From contig CAJXPN010000197.1 in NCBI GenBank assembly GCA_913058025.1, positions 1-7,422 of the forward strand: a stretch of DNA of 7,422 nucleotides, written 5' to 3'. Position numbers and translations under genes: made by a program. Each line of letters starts with the position of its first letter. Within the stretch, counting starts at the first letter, position 1. The DNA is from an uncultured Myxococcales bacterium (GTDB taxonomy: Bacteria > Myxococcota_A > Bradymonadia > Bradymonadales > Bradymonadaceae). This document shows positions 1 through 5,903 of this stretch, piece after piece. The notes below the pieces were generated by a model. That model was given only the letters and a program-made list of their open reading frames with translations. It was not told the origin of the DNA and did no database searches.

Positions 1-29
1 CGGCAGCGTCAGATGTGTATAAGAGACAG
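1..29 (+). other. Nextera sequencing adapter left at contig end (not genomic)
   Basis: The first 29 bases match the 3' 29 bases of the Illumina Nextera Read 1 transposase adapter. They include the complete 19-base Tn5 mosaic end AGATGTGTATAAGAGACAG at 11-29. This is library sequence retained in the assembly, so the contig truly begins at base 30. Any reading frame that starts inside these bases is artificial. The gene on the minus strand beside it is therefore cut by the contig end, not by a biological breakpoint or a transposon. Confidence 0.98.
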
Positions 30-361
30 CCCCCTGCGCGCTCCTCACTCGCAAGAAACCCGATCTGGGTCTCGCGCTCGCCCTCGCCCACGCGCTGCTC
101 CAACGCATACGCCCACTCCGCCTCCACGTCGCTCGACGTCGCGAAGCGCCTCACGCTCGCGCCGGAGTCCACCCCCTCGGGCAAGCGCACCTGGACCTCG
201 ACGGGCGACCAGGCGCTCGAGACCCCCTCCAACGGACCCTGCGCCGACAACGCCTCGTAGAACCCGAACCCCGCCAACCCACACGCGAGCACGAACAACG
301 GCCAGAGCGGCTGCTGGCTCGCCGCCCGCTCCCTGGGGCTCATCACCTCGTCGGACTCCAT
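30..361 (-). CDS. Single-pass membrane protein of unknown function, 3' end missing
   Basis: This minus-strand frame begins at ATG 361-359 and stays open for 110 codons to the contig end at base 30. The start is preceded by GGAG (367-370 on the plus strand) with 5 nt spacing; a second in-frame ATG (343) is possible. The N-terminus is polar (residues 1-17, rich in E, R, Q). One hydrophobic helix follows at about 18-38 (begins PLWPLFVLACG), then a soluble part of about 70 residues with mixed charge, suggesting an N-in, C-out anchored domain. Codon third positions are strongly G/C, as in the neighbours, which supports real coding. I recognise no family. It is divergent from the YkgJ-type gene, with a 91 bp gap. 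What follows residue 110 is unknown, because the sequence beyond is adapter. Confidence 0.7.
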
Positions 362-394
362 CCGCGCTCCATCATCGGGTCGTCGCGTCGCGCT

Positions 395-423
395 TTGCCA
401 ACGCCTGCCGTTCCTCGTACGCT
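395..423 (+). promoter_or_regulatory. Possible sigma70-like promoter for the YkgJ-family gene
   Basis: TTGCCA (395-400, five of six to TTGACA) and TACGCT (418-423, three of six to TATAAT) are separated by exactly 17 bp. They end 29 bp before the ATG at 453. The -10 box is weak, so this is a candidate only. The position, in a 91 bp divergent gap, is where a promoter would be expected. Confidence 0.3.
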
Positions 424-452
424 CCCGGCGCACACTCCTCGCAGGTCACATC

Positions 453-854
453 ATGAGTCAAGACCCCTGGTTCGCCGACGGCGTCCGCTTCGACTGCACC
501 TCGTGTGGGCGCTGTTGCCGCCGCACCGGCGTCGTCGCCTTCCTCGACGACGACGTCACGCGCGCCGCCTCACACCTCGGCCTCACCGAGGACGCCTTCC
601 GCGCCAAACACCTCGAGCACCAGGACGGCCACTGGTTCGTCGACGTCTACGTCGAGCACCCCTGCCACTTCCTGAGCACTGAGGGCCTCTGCACCATCCA
701 CGAGGCCAAGCCACTCCAGTGCTCCTCCTACCCCTTCTGGCCCGAACTCTTCGAGGAAATGAACGCCTGGGACGCCGAGCAGACCTACTGCGAGGGCATC
801 AACCAGGGCACGCTGCGGCCCCTCGACGAGATCCTCGATCGCATGATCGAATGA
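453..854 (+). CDS. YkgJ-family cysteine cluster protein (CxxCxxCC)
   Basis: This is a 133-residue cytoplasmic protein with the hallmarks of the YkgJ/UPF0153 family, described as a putative zinc- or iron-chelating domain. The N-terminal cluster CTSCGRCC (residues 15-22) has the CxxCxxCC spacing. A central PCHFL (about 70-74) and CTIHEAKPLQCSSYPFW (about 80-96) give the family's second set of cysteines and the typical 'C-x-I-H-x(3)-P-x(2)-C' signature. A further cysteine lies near residue 113. Length is normal for the family and there is no signal peptide or membrane segment. The molecular function of the family is not established; a metal-binding or Fe-S role is inferred from the cysteines. 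The start at 453 is preceded by a weak AGG (443-445) at 7 nt. The gene converges on a small minus-strand gene with only 2 bp between the stop codons. Confidence 0.9.
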   Translation: MSQDPWFADGVRFDCTSCGRCCRRTGVVAFLDDDVTRAASHLGLTEDAFRAKHLEHQDGHWFVDVYVEHPCHFLSTEGLCTIHEAKPLQCSSYPFWPELFEEMNAWDAEQTYCEGINQGTLRPLDEILDRMIE

Positions 855-856
855 CC

Positions 857-982
857 TCAGCCAGGCTCGCCGCGCGTCAGGTACCAGACCGCCACCGCCA
901 CCGCGACGGCCACCCACGCCATCACGATCGCGAACGTCGCGTCGACGTCGCCCGCCTCGAACCCCAGCTCCAACCACCCCAT
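857..982 (-). CDS. 41-residue single-helix membrane protein, translationally coupled
   Basis: The ATG (982-980) overlaps the TGA of the upstream cysteine-rich gene as TGATG, the classical arrangement for translational coupling. The 41-residue product has a short acidic N-terminal part (MGWLELGFEAGDVDAT) and one hydrophobic helix at about 17-35, including the alternating stretch WVAVAVAVAVWY. It ends in a positively charged tail (TRGEPG). The charge pattern would put the C-terminus in the cytoplasm. Codons keep the G/C-rich third position of the region. I recognise no family. An accessory role for the protein encoded just upstream is inference from the coupling alone. A longer frame reaching upstream to 1081 exists but overlaps the preceding gene deeply and looks like a shadow. 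Confidence 0.6.
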   Translation of the reverse strand: MGWLELGFEAGDVDATFAIVMAWVAVAVAVAVWYLTRGEPG

Positions 983-1827
983 CACGACGCCACCGCCCGC
1001 GCGAACGCATCGACCCGCGCGGCCACGAACGCTCGCGCATCCTCGAGCTGCGCCACGTCCTCGACCCGCGTTCCCAGGCACCGGAGCAAGGGCTCGTACT
1101 CGTCCGGCTCCACCGACACCTGCTCCGAGGGCCCCGGCCTACGCGGCGTGTCCAGGCCCTCCCCTGGCACCACCTGACCGAACACACCATCCTCGGCGCG
1201 CCAGGGCCACTCCCGCTTGAGCTCGAAGTACGCCTCGGCCGCCTCACGCACCCCCTCGCGCCCGAGCGCCGCCCCCGTGGGCATCGCCCCGTTCCGCCGC
1301 GCCGCCAGCGCGAGCAACTCACGCACGTAGCGCACGTCCGTCACCGCCAGCCCGTACACGTAGCTGTCCCGCGACCCCACCAGCACCAACCACTTCTCGT
1401 CCCGACTCATCACCGAGTGCGCCGCGCACAGGTAGCCCTCACACGTGTCCCTGTCGTACACGCCGCAGTCGCGACCATCCACGCCGTCGTTCTGGAGTGG
1501 GTGCACCATACAGCCCACGCGATTGGTCTCCCCGTCGTCGAGCATCCCCAGGAACGGGCAGCTCGGGAGCTCCCCCAGCAGCTTGTCTTCCGGGGCGTCC
1601 TCCCACTCGGCGCGGAACGCCATCAAGCTCTCGACGTCGCGAACGTCGCAGTTCGCGTGAAACGCCACAGTGCGCGCCTCGAGGCGCGCGCGCAGCTCCG
1701 GCTCCCCGGCGCGCTTGTGGTTGTACATCCCACAACACGCCCCGCAGCTCTTACCGCCCCCAGGCTGACATAGAATGCGCGGGACCTCCTGTGGGGTCCC
1801 GCGCCACGCGCTCTCACCTCTGCTCAC
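982..1827 (-). CDS. Cysteine-rich protein with distant YkgJ-like metal-binding pattern
   Basis: This is a 281-residue cytoplasmic protein whose first half carries nearly all its cysteines. C20, C28, C31 and C32 lie in and before GKSCGACCGMYNH. C60 follows, then a block from C90 (SCPFLGM) through C106 (GCMVHP) and C121 to C129/C134 (CEGYLC). The order 'Cys cluster, CPFL, C-x-V-H-P, C' parallels the YkgJ signature, so I read it as a divergent relative that probably binds iron or zinc; this is inference. The second half (about 145-281) is charged and mostly helical-looking, with one cysteine (C250). The start is GTG at 1827, chosen because GAGGAGG (1836-1842 on the plus strand) lies 8 nt upstream. 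No ATG precedes the Cys cluster in frame. It follows lolA by 36 bp, is probably cotranscribed with it, and its stop overlaps the next small gene. Confidence 0.75.
   Translation of the reverse strand: MSRGESAWRGTPQEVPRILCQPGGGKSCGACCGMYNHKRAGEPELRARLEARTVAFHANCDVRDVESLMAFRAEWEDAPEDKLLGELPSCPFLGMLDDGETNRVGCMVHPLQNDGVDGRDCGVYDRDTCEGYLCAAHSVMSRDEKWLVLVGSRDSYVYGLAVTDVRYVRELLALAARRNGAMPTGAALGREGVREAAEAYFELKREWPWRAEDGVFGQVVPGEGLDTPRRPGPSEQVSVEPDEYEPLLRCLGTRVEDVAQLEDARAFVAARVDAFARAVAS
1777..1804. repeat. Perfect 10-bp inverted repeat near the start of the cysteine-rich gene
   Basis: GCGCGGGACC (1777-1786) and GGTCCCGCGC (1795-1804) are exact reverse complements with an 8-base loop. The stem lies about 23-50 nt inside the coding sequence of the GTG-started gene, on the 5' side of its mRNA. 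In the message it would form a very stable GC-rich hairpin just after the initiation region. A regulatory role is possible but unproven; high GC makes some stems expected by chance. Confidence 0.6.
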
Positions 1828-1863
1828 TCCGCGCGCCTCCTCGTTCGTCTCGGGTCTCGAGAC

Positions 1864-2580
1864 TCAACACTTCTTCTGAGGGTTGAGCAACCTCGCGCTC
1901 TTGGGCGGCTTGAACTCGAAGTCACTGTCCTTGAGGTTCGTGTTCAGCTTGACCCCCTTGAACACGATCTCGTTCGTGTTGCCGTACGGGTCGTAGATCG
2001 TGGTCTTGAGGACCTGGAACGTCTCACCGTCGACGATGAACCTGAGCTCCTTGTACTGCGACGTCGCCACCTTGGGCACCAACTTGAGCTCGGGCAGGTC
2101 CGCCGTCGAGTTCTGCGTCAACGTGATGTCGAACTCCTTGTTGAGATCCCCCTGTCCCATCAAGAAGCGCAGGCTCGTCGGCAACTTCGAGTCCGTCAGG
2201 CACTGCTTGAACACCTGGTTGAACTCGCGCTCGTAGATCCAGAAGACCCCCCCGTCGCTCACGAGGTTCTTGTGCGCGCGCTTCGCCGGCTTCTCCCCGT
2301 CGAGCTTGTAGTAGTCCCAGCGCATCTTGCCCTGGTTCTTGAAGTACACGCGCCCCACGCTCTTCTTCGTGTCACCCGCGGCCACGTCCGTGTACGTCTG
2401 CGAGAAGCTCGCCCTGAAGTCGTTGGTCGACTTGTAGAGCGACTGCATCTTGTCGACGACCTGGGCCGCCGTGAGCTGCTTGGGAGTCGCCTGCTGCGCA
2501 GTCGCCGTCGTCGCGCCCATCGACATCGCGCCGAACGCCAACGCGCCCGCCATCATCCAGGTCTTGAGTCTGCTCGCCAT
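1864..2580 (-). CDS. lolA: LolA, periplasmic outer-membrane lipoprotein carrier
   Basis: The product should ferry lipoproteins from the inner-membrane LolCDE transporter across the periplasm to the outer membrane. The 238-residue precursor has a Sec signal peptide (basic SRLK, hydrophobic 8-24) with an ATA|QQ cleavage site after residue 28. The mature part shows LolA features: an N-terminal helix (AAQVVDKMQSLYKSTNDFRASFSQ, about 39-61) and then the beta-sheet signature GRVYFKNQGKMRWDY (76-90), matching the family 'G-x-x-x-x-x-x-P-x-R-x-R-W-x-Y' type strand. Later come DGGVFWIYEREFNQV (109-123), TTIYDPYGNTNEIVF (193-207) and a terminal FEFKPP. Mature cysteines are C126 and the last residue, C238. 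The start at 2580 was preferred to an ATG 16 codons upstream because GGAGG (2590-2594) is 9 nt away and the signal peptide then has normal form. It leads a short minus-strand series. Confidence 0.92.
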   Translation of the reverse strand: MASRLKTWMMAGALAFGAMSMGATTATAQQATPKQLTAAQVVDKMQSLYKSTNDFRASFSQTYTDVAAGDTKKSVGRVYFKNQGKMRWDYYKLDGEKPAKRAHKNLVSDGGVFWIYEREFNQVFKQCLTDSKLPTSLRFLMGQGDLNKEFDITLTQNSTADLPELKLVPKVATSQYKELRFIVDGETFQVLKTTIYDPYGNTNEIVFKGVKLNTNLKDSDFEFKPPKSARLLNPQKKC

Positions 2581-2640
2581 CTTACTATGCCTCCGCGCGT
2601 ACGACGCGCTCACCACGGGTTTCATCACTCTTCACCTCAC

Positions 2641-2663
2641 GGGCCACCCAGTACGACTGGCCC
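2641..2663. repeat. Short inverted repeat in the lolA upstream region
   Basis: GGGCCA (2641-2646) pairs with TGGCCC (2658-2663). An alternative inner stem, CCAGT (2648-2652) with ACTGG (2656-2660), overlaps it. The element lies in the predicted 5' leader of lolA, between its promoter and ribosome binding site. No U-run follows on either strand, so it is not an obvious terminator. An operator or leader structure is possible; chance is also possible. Confidence 0.3.
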
Positions 2664-2696
2664 ATTCGGCTCACGTGCTCAGACGAGCGCCATGGA

Positions 2697-2725
2697 GAGA
2701 TATGCAAACGACCCAACGTTGACAA
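2697..2725 (-). promoter_or_regulatory. Sigma70-like promoter for lolA
   Basis: Read on the minus strand, TTGTCA (2725-2720, five of six to consensus) is followed after exactly 17 bp by TATCTC (2702-2697, the first three bases matching). It lies in the 161 bp gap between the CorB-like gene and lolA, leaving a leader of roughly 110 nt. The local drop in GC supports it. It would let lolA and the two genes behind it be transcribed independently of the CorB-like gene. Confidence 0.4.
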
Positions 2726-2741
2726 CCCACCACGCGATTCC

Positions 2742-4049
2742 TCACGCGCTCGCTTCGTCTGGTTGCGCGGGTAGACGCGCGACCTCGACCTGCCTTACGC
2801 GCTTGGCGTCCGCCTCGGTCACCGTGAACGTGAGCCCCGACCACTCGAAGGAGTCCCCCTTCGAGGGCACCGACCCCGCCCTCGACATGAGGAAGCCGCC
2901 GAGCGTGTCGTACGCCCCGTCGTCCTCGTCCTCGTCCATGTCCACGCCGAAGTACGACCCCACCTCGCTCATCGTCGCGCGACCGTCAGCGCTCATCCGA
3001 TCATCACCGAGCGCGGTGATCGTGTCTTCTTCGGCGTCGTACTCGTCCTGAATCTCACCGAAGAACTCCTCGATGATGTCCTCGAGCGTGATCAGCCCGT
3101 CCGTGCCCCCGAACTCGTCGACCACGATCGCGATGTGCATGCGCTGGCGCTGGAAGTCCGTGAGCAGATCACGGATGCGCTTCGAGTCAGGCACGAAGAA
3201 CGGCTCGCGCATCTCCGCCTCGAGGTTGAACGACTCCGAGGCGCCTGGCGTGAGCATCAGCGGGATCAGATCCTTGACGTAGAAGATGCCGACGATGTCG
3301 TCGATCGCGTCGTGGTAGACGGGAATGCGGCTGTGGCCGCAATCACGCAGCGTCAACACGACCTCTTCGAAGCCCATCTCCATGTTCAACGCCACCATGT
3401 CCGTGCGGGGCACCATCGCCTCGCGCACGAGCGTGTCGTTGAACTCGAAGACCGATCGAAGCATCCGCTCTCGATCCTCGGAGAAGGTCCCCTCCCTCGA
3501 CCCCAGGTCGATCATGTACTCGATCTCCTCGGCGGTCACGAACGGGGTCTGCGCGTTGGTGTCCTGGCCCATCATCTTCATGAGGCGACGCGTGAAGCCG
3601 CTGAACAGCCGCGTCAACGGCATGAACAGCGCGTAGGGCAGACGCATCGCGATCATGATCGGCGACGCGACCCTCTTGTACGAGCGCTGCGCCCACGCCT
3701 TGGGCGTGATCTCACCGACCGTGAGCAGCGCGATCGTCATCACGCCGACGGCGGTCGGGATCGCCCAGCCCGCGGCGGCAGTACCCTCGAGCAGGCGCTC
3801 GCTCGCGTCCGTCGCCAGCGCGGAGGCCGTGATGTTGAAGATGTTGTTCCCGATCAAGATCGTGGTGAGGACCTCGAGCGGGTTATCCAACCAGAGCTTG
3901 AGAGACTTCGCGCCCCCTTCATAGAGCTTCTGAGCTTCGGGGTTGCTCAGGCTCGTGAGCGCCGTCTCGGAACTCGAGAAGAACGCCGAGCCCAGCAAAC
4001 ACACCACGATACCCGCGACCTCCCAGACCACTACATCCACGGCGAGCAC
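2742..4049 (-). CDS. CorB/CNNM-type (HlyC/CorC family) membrane protein
   Basis: This is a 435-residue inner-membrane protein of the CNNM/CorB family, several members of which export or exchange Mg2+. The DUF21 membrane domain (about 5-185) has the family motifs FFSSSETAL (23-31), GNNIFNI (67-73) and GEITPKAWA (112-120). A CBS pair (about 212-335) contains VPRTDMVAL and HSRIPVYHD in the first repeat and DEFGGTDGLITLEDIIEE (311-328) in the second. A CorC_HlyC domain ends the protein (about 345-428), preceded by a very acidic stretch, DMDEDEDDGAYD (370-381). The older 'hemolysin' label of this family is not informative. The start is GTG 4049; GTG 4040 is an alternative and no ATG is available in frame. 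No clear Shine-Dalgarno precedes it, which may matter given the upstream open frame at 4031-4120. A strong promoter lies at 4241-4269. The exact substrate is inferred from the family. Confidence 0.9.
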   Translation of the reverse strand: MLAVDVVVWEVAGIVVCLLGSAFFSSSETALTSLSNPEAQKLYEGGAKSLKLWLDNPLEVLTTILIGNNIFNITASALATDASERLLEGTAAAGWAIPTAVGVMTIALLTVGEITPKAWAQRSYKRVASPIMIAMRLPYALFMPLTRLFSGFTRRLMKMMGQDTNAQTPFVTAEEIEYMIDLGSREGTFSEDRERMLRSVFEFNDTLVREAMVPRTDMVALNMEMGFEEVVLTLRDCGHSRIPVYHDAIDDIVGIFYVKDLIPLMLTPGASESFNLEAEMREPFFVPDSKRIRDLLTDFQRQRMHIAIVVDEFGGTDGLITLEDIIEEFFGEIQDEYDAEEDTITALGDDRMSADGRATMSEVGSYFGVDMDEDEDDGAYDTLGGFLMSRAGSVPSKGDSFEWSGLTFTVTEADAKRVRQVEVARLPAQPDEASA

Positions 4050-4120
4050 CCGATCCGGGGACCGTTCGCACTGGGCGGTTCGTCCGCTGGTGAGGTGGGT
4101 TCGGTTGTAGACTCTTCCAT
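4031..4120 (-). CDS. Candidate leader peptide overlapping the CorB-like gene start
   Basis: A 29-codon frame begins at ATG 4120-4118 and ends at TAG 4033-4031, reaching 19 nt into the CorB-like coding sequence in another frame. Its product starts MEESTTEPTSPADEPPS: acidic, with six prolines in 29 residues. It lies inside the predicted leader transcript, between the promoter and the GTG start of the main gene, which itself lacks a clear ribosome binding site. The own initiation signal is weak (AGG with 4 nt spacing). It could be a leader peptide that couples or controls translation of the transporter, or a chance frame in GC-rich DNA. No homology is claimed. Confidence 0.3.
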   Translation of the reverse strand: MEESTTEPTSPADEPPSANGPRIGCSPWM

Positions 4121-4240
4121 ACGACCTACGTCAGGTGCCCATATCGACCCGACGGCACTCACGCCGCCTCGGTCCGTTCACGCCACACCTCTACCTCAAA
4201 TCAGTTCATCGAGGGAGGTTGCGCGCATCACACCATCAGA

Positions 4241-4269
4241 ATTATGAGTTCGGGCTTGTAGGGTGTCAA
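4241..4269 (-). promoter_or_regulatory. Strong sigma70-like promoter for the CorB-like gene
   Basis: On the minus strand, a perfect TTGACA (4269-4264), a 17 bp spacer and CATAAT (4246-4241, five of six to TATAAT) form the best promoter in the window. Transcription would begin near 4234, giving a leader of about 185 nt before the GTG at 4049. The region is divergent to the MFS gene, whose own promoter I cannot identify in the same 269 bp gap. Confidence 0.65.
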
Positions 4270-4318
4270 GATACGGCGCCCTACGCCACGCACTCACGTC
4301 AACGCACCCGAGACCAAG

Positions 4319-5575
4319 ATGAGCCAGACGCCGACACGCCAGCCTCGACCGCTGCTGCGGCTGTTCCCCGTCCTCCTGGTCAACCTGATCGCGTTCGGGG
4401 TCGCAATCCCCGTGGTGCCCGCGCTCGCCAAGCAGCTCGGCGCCGCGGGCACGGAGGTCGGCCTCATCTTCGCGCTCCAGGCCCTCGGGCAGCTCTGCAC
4501 CGCGCCACTGTGGGGCAAGCTCTCCGATCGCGTCGGCCGCCGCCCCGTGCTCATCGCCACGATCGGCGCCGCCGCCTTCGCCGACGTCTTCACCTCCATG
4601 TGCACCACGCTCCCCGCCCTCTTCGGCGCCAGGCTCTTCGCAGGGATCGTCGCCGGCGTCGTCGCCACCTCCACCGCCTACGTCGCCGACTCGACCGCCC
4701 CCGAGCGCCGCTCCACGGGCATGGCCCTGATCGGCATCTGCTTCGGCCTCGGCTTCACCATCGGGCCTGGCCTCGGCGCGCTCGCCAGCCACCTCTCCCC
4801 CGACGAGCTCGGCCCCATGGGGCGAGGCTTCCCATTCGTCGTCTCGGCTTGCCTCAATCTCCTCGCCGCCGCCGCCGCCGCCGTGATCCTCATCGAACCC
4901 TCCGGATCGGTCGACGATCGCCGCGCCCGACGCCTCGAGCGGCGCCCCCAGAACATCCGCGTGCTCCTCGCTCGCCCCAACCTCCGCGCCATGAGCGGCC
5001 TCATCCTCTGCTACGCGCTCTCGGTCACGATCCTCGAGTCGATATTCTTCCTCTACGCCTCCGACCGCTACGGCTACGACGAGCGACAGGTCGGGCTAAT
5101 CTTCGCCGGGATGGGCCTGCTCGCCGCGAGCGTACAGGGCGGCATCCGCCACATCTCCGCTCGCCTGGGCGACCACCGCATGACGCTCCTCGGTGCCCTG
5201 CTGCTGTCCACGGGGCTCCTCTTCGCGACCGCCTGGGAGGAGCTCGGGTTCCTGCTCGTCCTCCTGGGCGTCGCCGCAACAGGACGCGCCCTCATCCAGC
5301 CAGGCGCCCTCTCCCTCTTCAGCCAGACCGCCACCTCCCCCGAAGAGACGGGACAGGTCATGGGGCTCCAACAGTCCGCCCAGAGCCTCGGGAGGATCAT
5401 CGGCCCCGCCCTCGGCGGGTTCGCGTTCGATGTGATATCTCCCCGCGCGCCGTTCGTCCTCGCTGGAGTCATCATGGGCACCGCCGCGCTCGTATGGTGG
5501 CGCAAATTTGGCGCTACAGCGGCGCTCCGTGACCCCTCCCTCGACCGCACAGCAGGCGGAGACGACGTTGTGTGA
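4319..5575 (+). CDS. MFS transporter, DHA1/TetA-like drug:H+ antiporter type
   Basis: This is a 418-residue inner-membrane protein of the major facilitator superfamily. Motif A, GKLSDRVGRRPVL (66-78), sits in the loop between helices 2 and 3. A motif C-like glycine-rich stretch, GICFGLGFTIGPGLGALAS (139-157), in helix 5 is typical of the antiporter subgroup. About twelve hydrophobic helices fall into two halves, separated by a basic central loop (about 199-222, RRARRLERRPQNIR). Proline-glycine pairs (GP at 149-150 and IGPALGG at 361-367) repeat the pseudo-symmetry. By family such proteins extrude drugs or metabolites in exchange for protons; the substrate cannot be read from the sequence. The start ATG 4319 has only a weak purine-rich GAGACC upstream. 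The gene stands alone, divergent from the CorB-like gene and followed by about 330 bp without a clear gene. Confidence 0.9.
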   Translation: MSQTPTRQPRPLLRLFPVLLVNLIAFGVAIPVVPALAKQLGAAGTEVGLIFALQALGQLCTAPLWGKLSDRVGRRPVLIATIGAAAFADVFTSMCTTLPALFGARLFAGIVAGVVATSTAYVADSTAPERRSTGMALIGICFGLGFTIGPGLGALASHLSPDELGPMGRGFPFVVSACLNLLAAAAAAVILIEPSGSVDDRRARRLERRPQNIRVLLARPNLRAMSGLILCYALSVTILESIFFLYASDRYGYDERQVGLIFAGMGLLAASVQGGIRHISARLGDHRMTLLGALLLSTGLLFATAWEELGFLLVLLGVAATGRALIQPGALSLFSQTATSPEETGQVMGLQQSAQSLGRIIGPALGGFAFDVISPRAPFVLAGVIMGTAALVWWRKFGATAALRDPSLDRTAGGDDVV

Positions 5576-5614
5576 ACAAGCAATGAATGAAGATTCATAA
5601 TTTCGGCAGGCGCG

Positions 5615-5653
5615 CTGGCCAACAGACCCACAGTTTGCTATCACGTTGGCCGG
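5615..5653. repeat. Inverted repeat 40 bp after the MFS gene
   Basis: CTGGCCAAC (5615-5623) pairs with GTTGGCCGG (5645-5653), seven perfect inner base pairs plus a wobble and a closing CG, around a 21-base spacer. No T-run follows, so it is not a standard intrinsic terminator. It could be a weak transcript-end hairpin for the MFS gene or a dyad operator for the region upstream of actA. Confidence 0.4.
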
Positions 5654-5778
5654 AAGGAGGCTCGCGCTTGCACAAACGAACGACGTGTCGACGAACGGAT
5701 ACTCGACCTCCCTCACCATGTACGACGCACGCAACGACGCAGAGCGCCCGAAACGCCTGCCCGTTGTCACTAAAAGTG

Positions 5779-5784
5779 TTGACA
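5779..5784 (+). promoter_or_regulatory. TTGACA box, possible -35 element for actA
   Basis: A perfect TTGACA stands 119 bp before the actA start, in the low-GC stretch. No good -10 hexamer follows at 16-18 bp (GGAAAG or GAAAGA is all that is there), so this is only a partial promoter match. Another sigma factor or an activator-dependent promoter is possible. Confidence 0.25.
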
Positions 5785-5903
5785 TCTCTTCGCGACGCGT
5801 GGGAAAGAACCCCGCGCCTAATCCGCCCCAACCGACATTTTGTTGGTAGACACGGGCACGCGCCCCTCGCGCGCAGTCAGAACCCATTGGAGGAGACGCT
5901 ACA

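Larger units (their letters stand above)
5576..5903. other. Intergenic region before actA, no convincing gene
   Basis: This 328 bp stretch is visibly less GC-rich than its surroundings and is probably the control region of the actAB genes. It contains an inverted repeat at 5615-5653 and a perfect TTGACA at 5779-5784. A strong Shine-Dalgarno-like GGAAGGAGG (5652-5660) is followed 7 nt later by a TTG that opens an 84-codon frame to 5922. That frame's product is arginine- and threonine-rich with no recognisable pattern, so I do not call it a gene. A second short frame (TTG 5646 to 5849) is equally unsupported. Confidence 0.6.

Noticed and set aside
1..29. Tn5 mosaic end as sign of a natural transposon
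   Set aside because: The bases upstream of the mosaic end match the synthetic Nextera adapter, so this is library preparation and not a mobile element.
13..456. Long plus-strand frame starting in the first bases
   Set aside because: It begins in adapter sequence and its product is low-complexity, rich in Arg, Pro, Ser and Thr. The minus strand carries the more protein-like frame.
2719..2724. Plus-strand TTGACA
   Set aside because: It is the palindromic counterpart of the minus-strand -35 box, and no plus-strand gene follows for 1.6 kb.
5583..5598. ATGAAT/ATTCAT inverted repeat after the MFS stop as a terminator
   Set aside because: The 6-bp arms are mostly A/T and no T-run follows, so stability would be too low.
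5646..5663. Possible sigma54 promoter (GG, 10 nt, GC)
   Set aside because: Only the GG/GC spacing matches; the surrounding bases do not fit the consensus TGGCAC-N5-TTGC.
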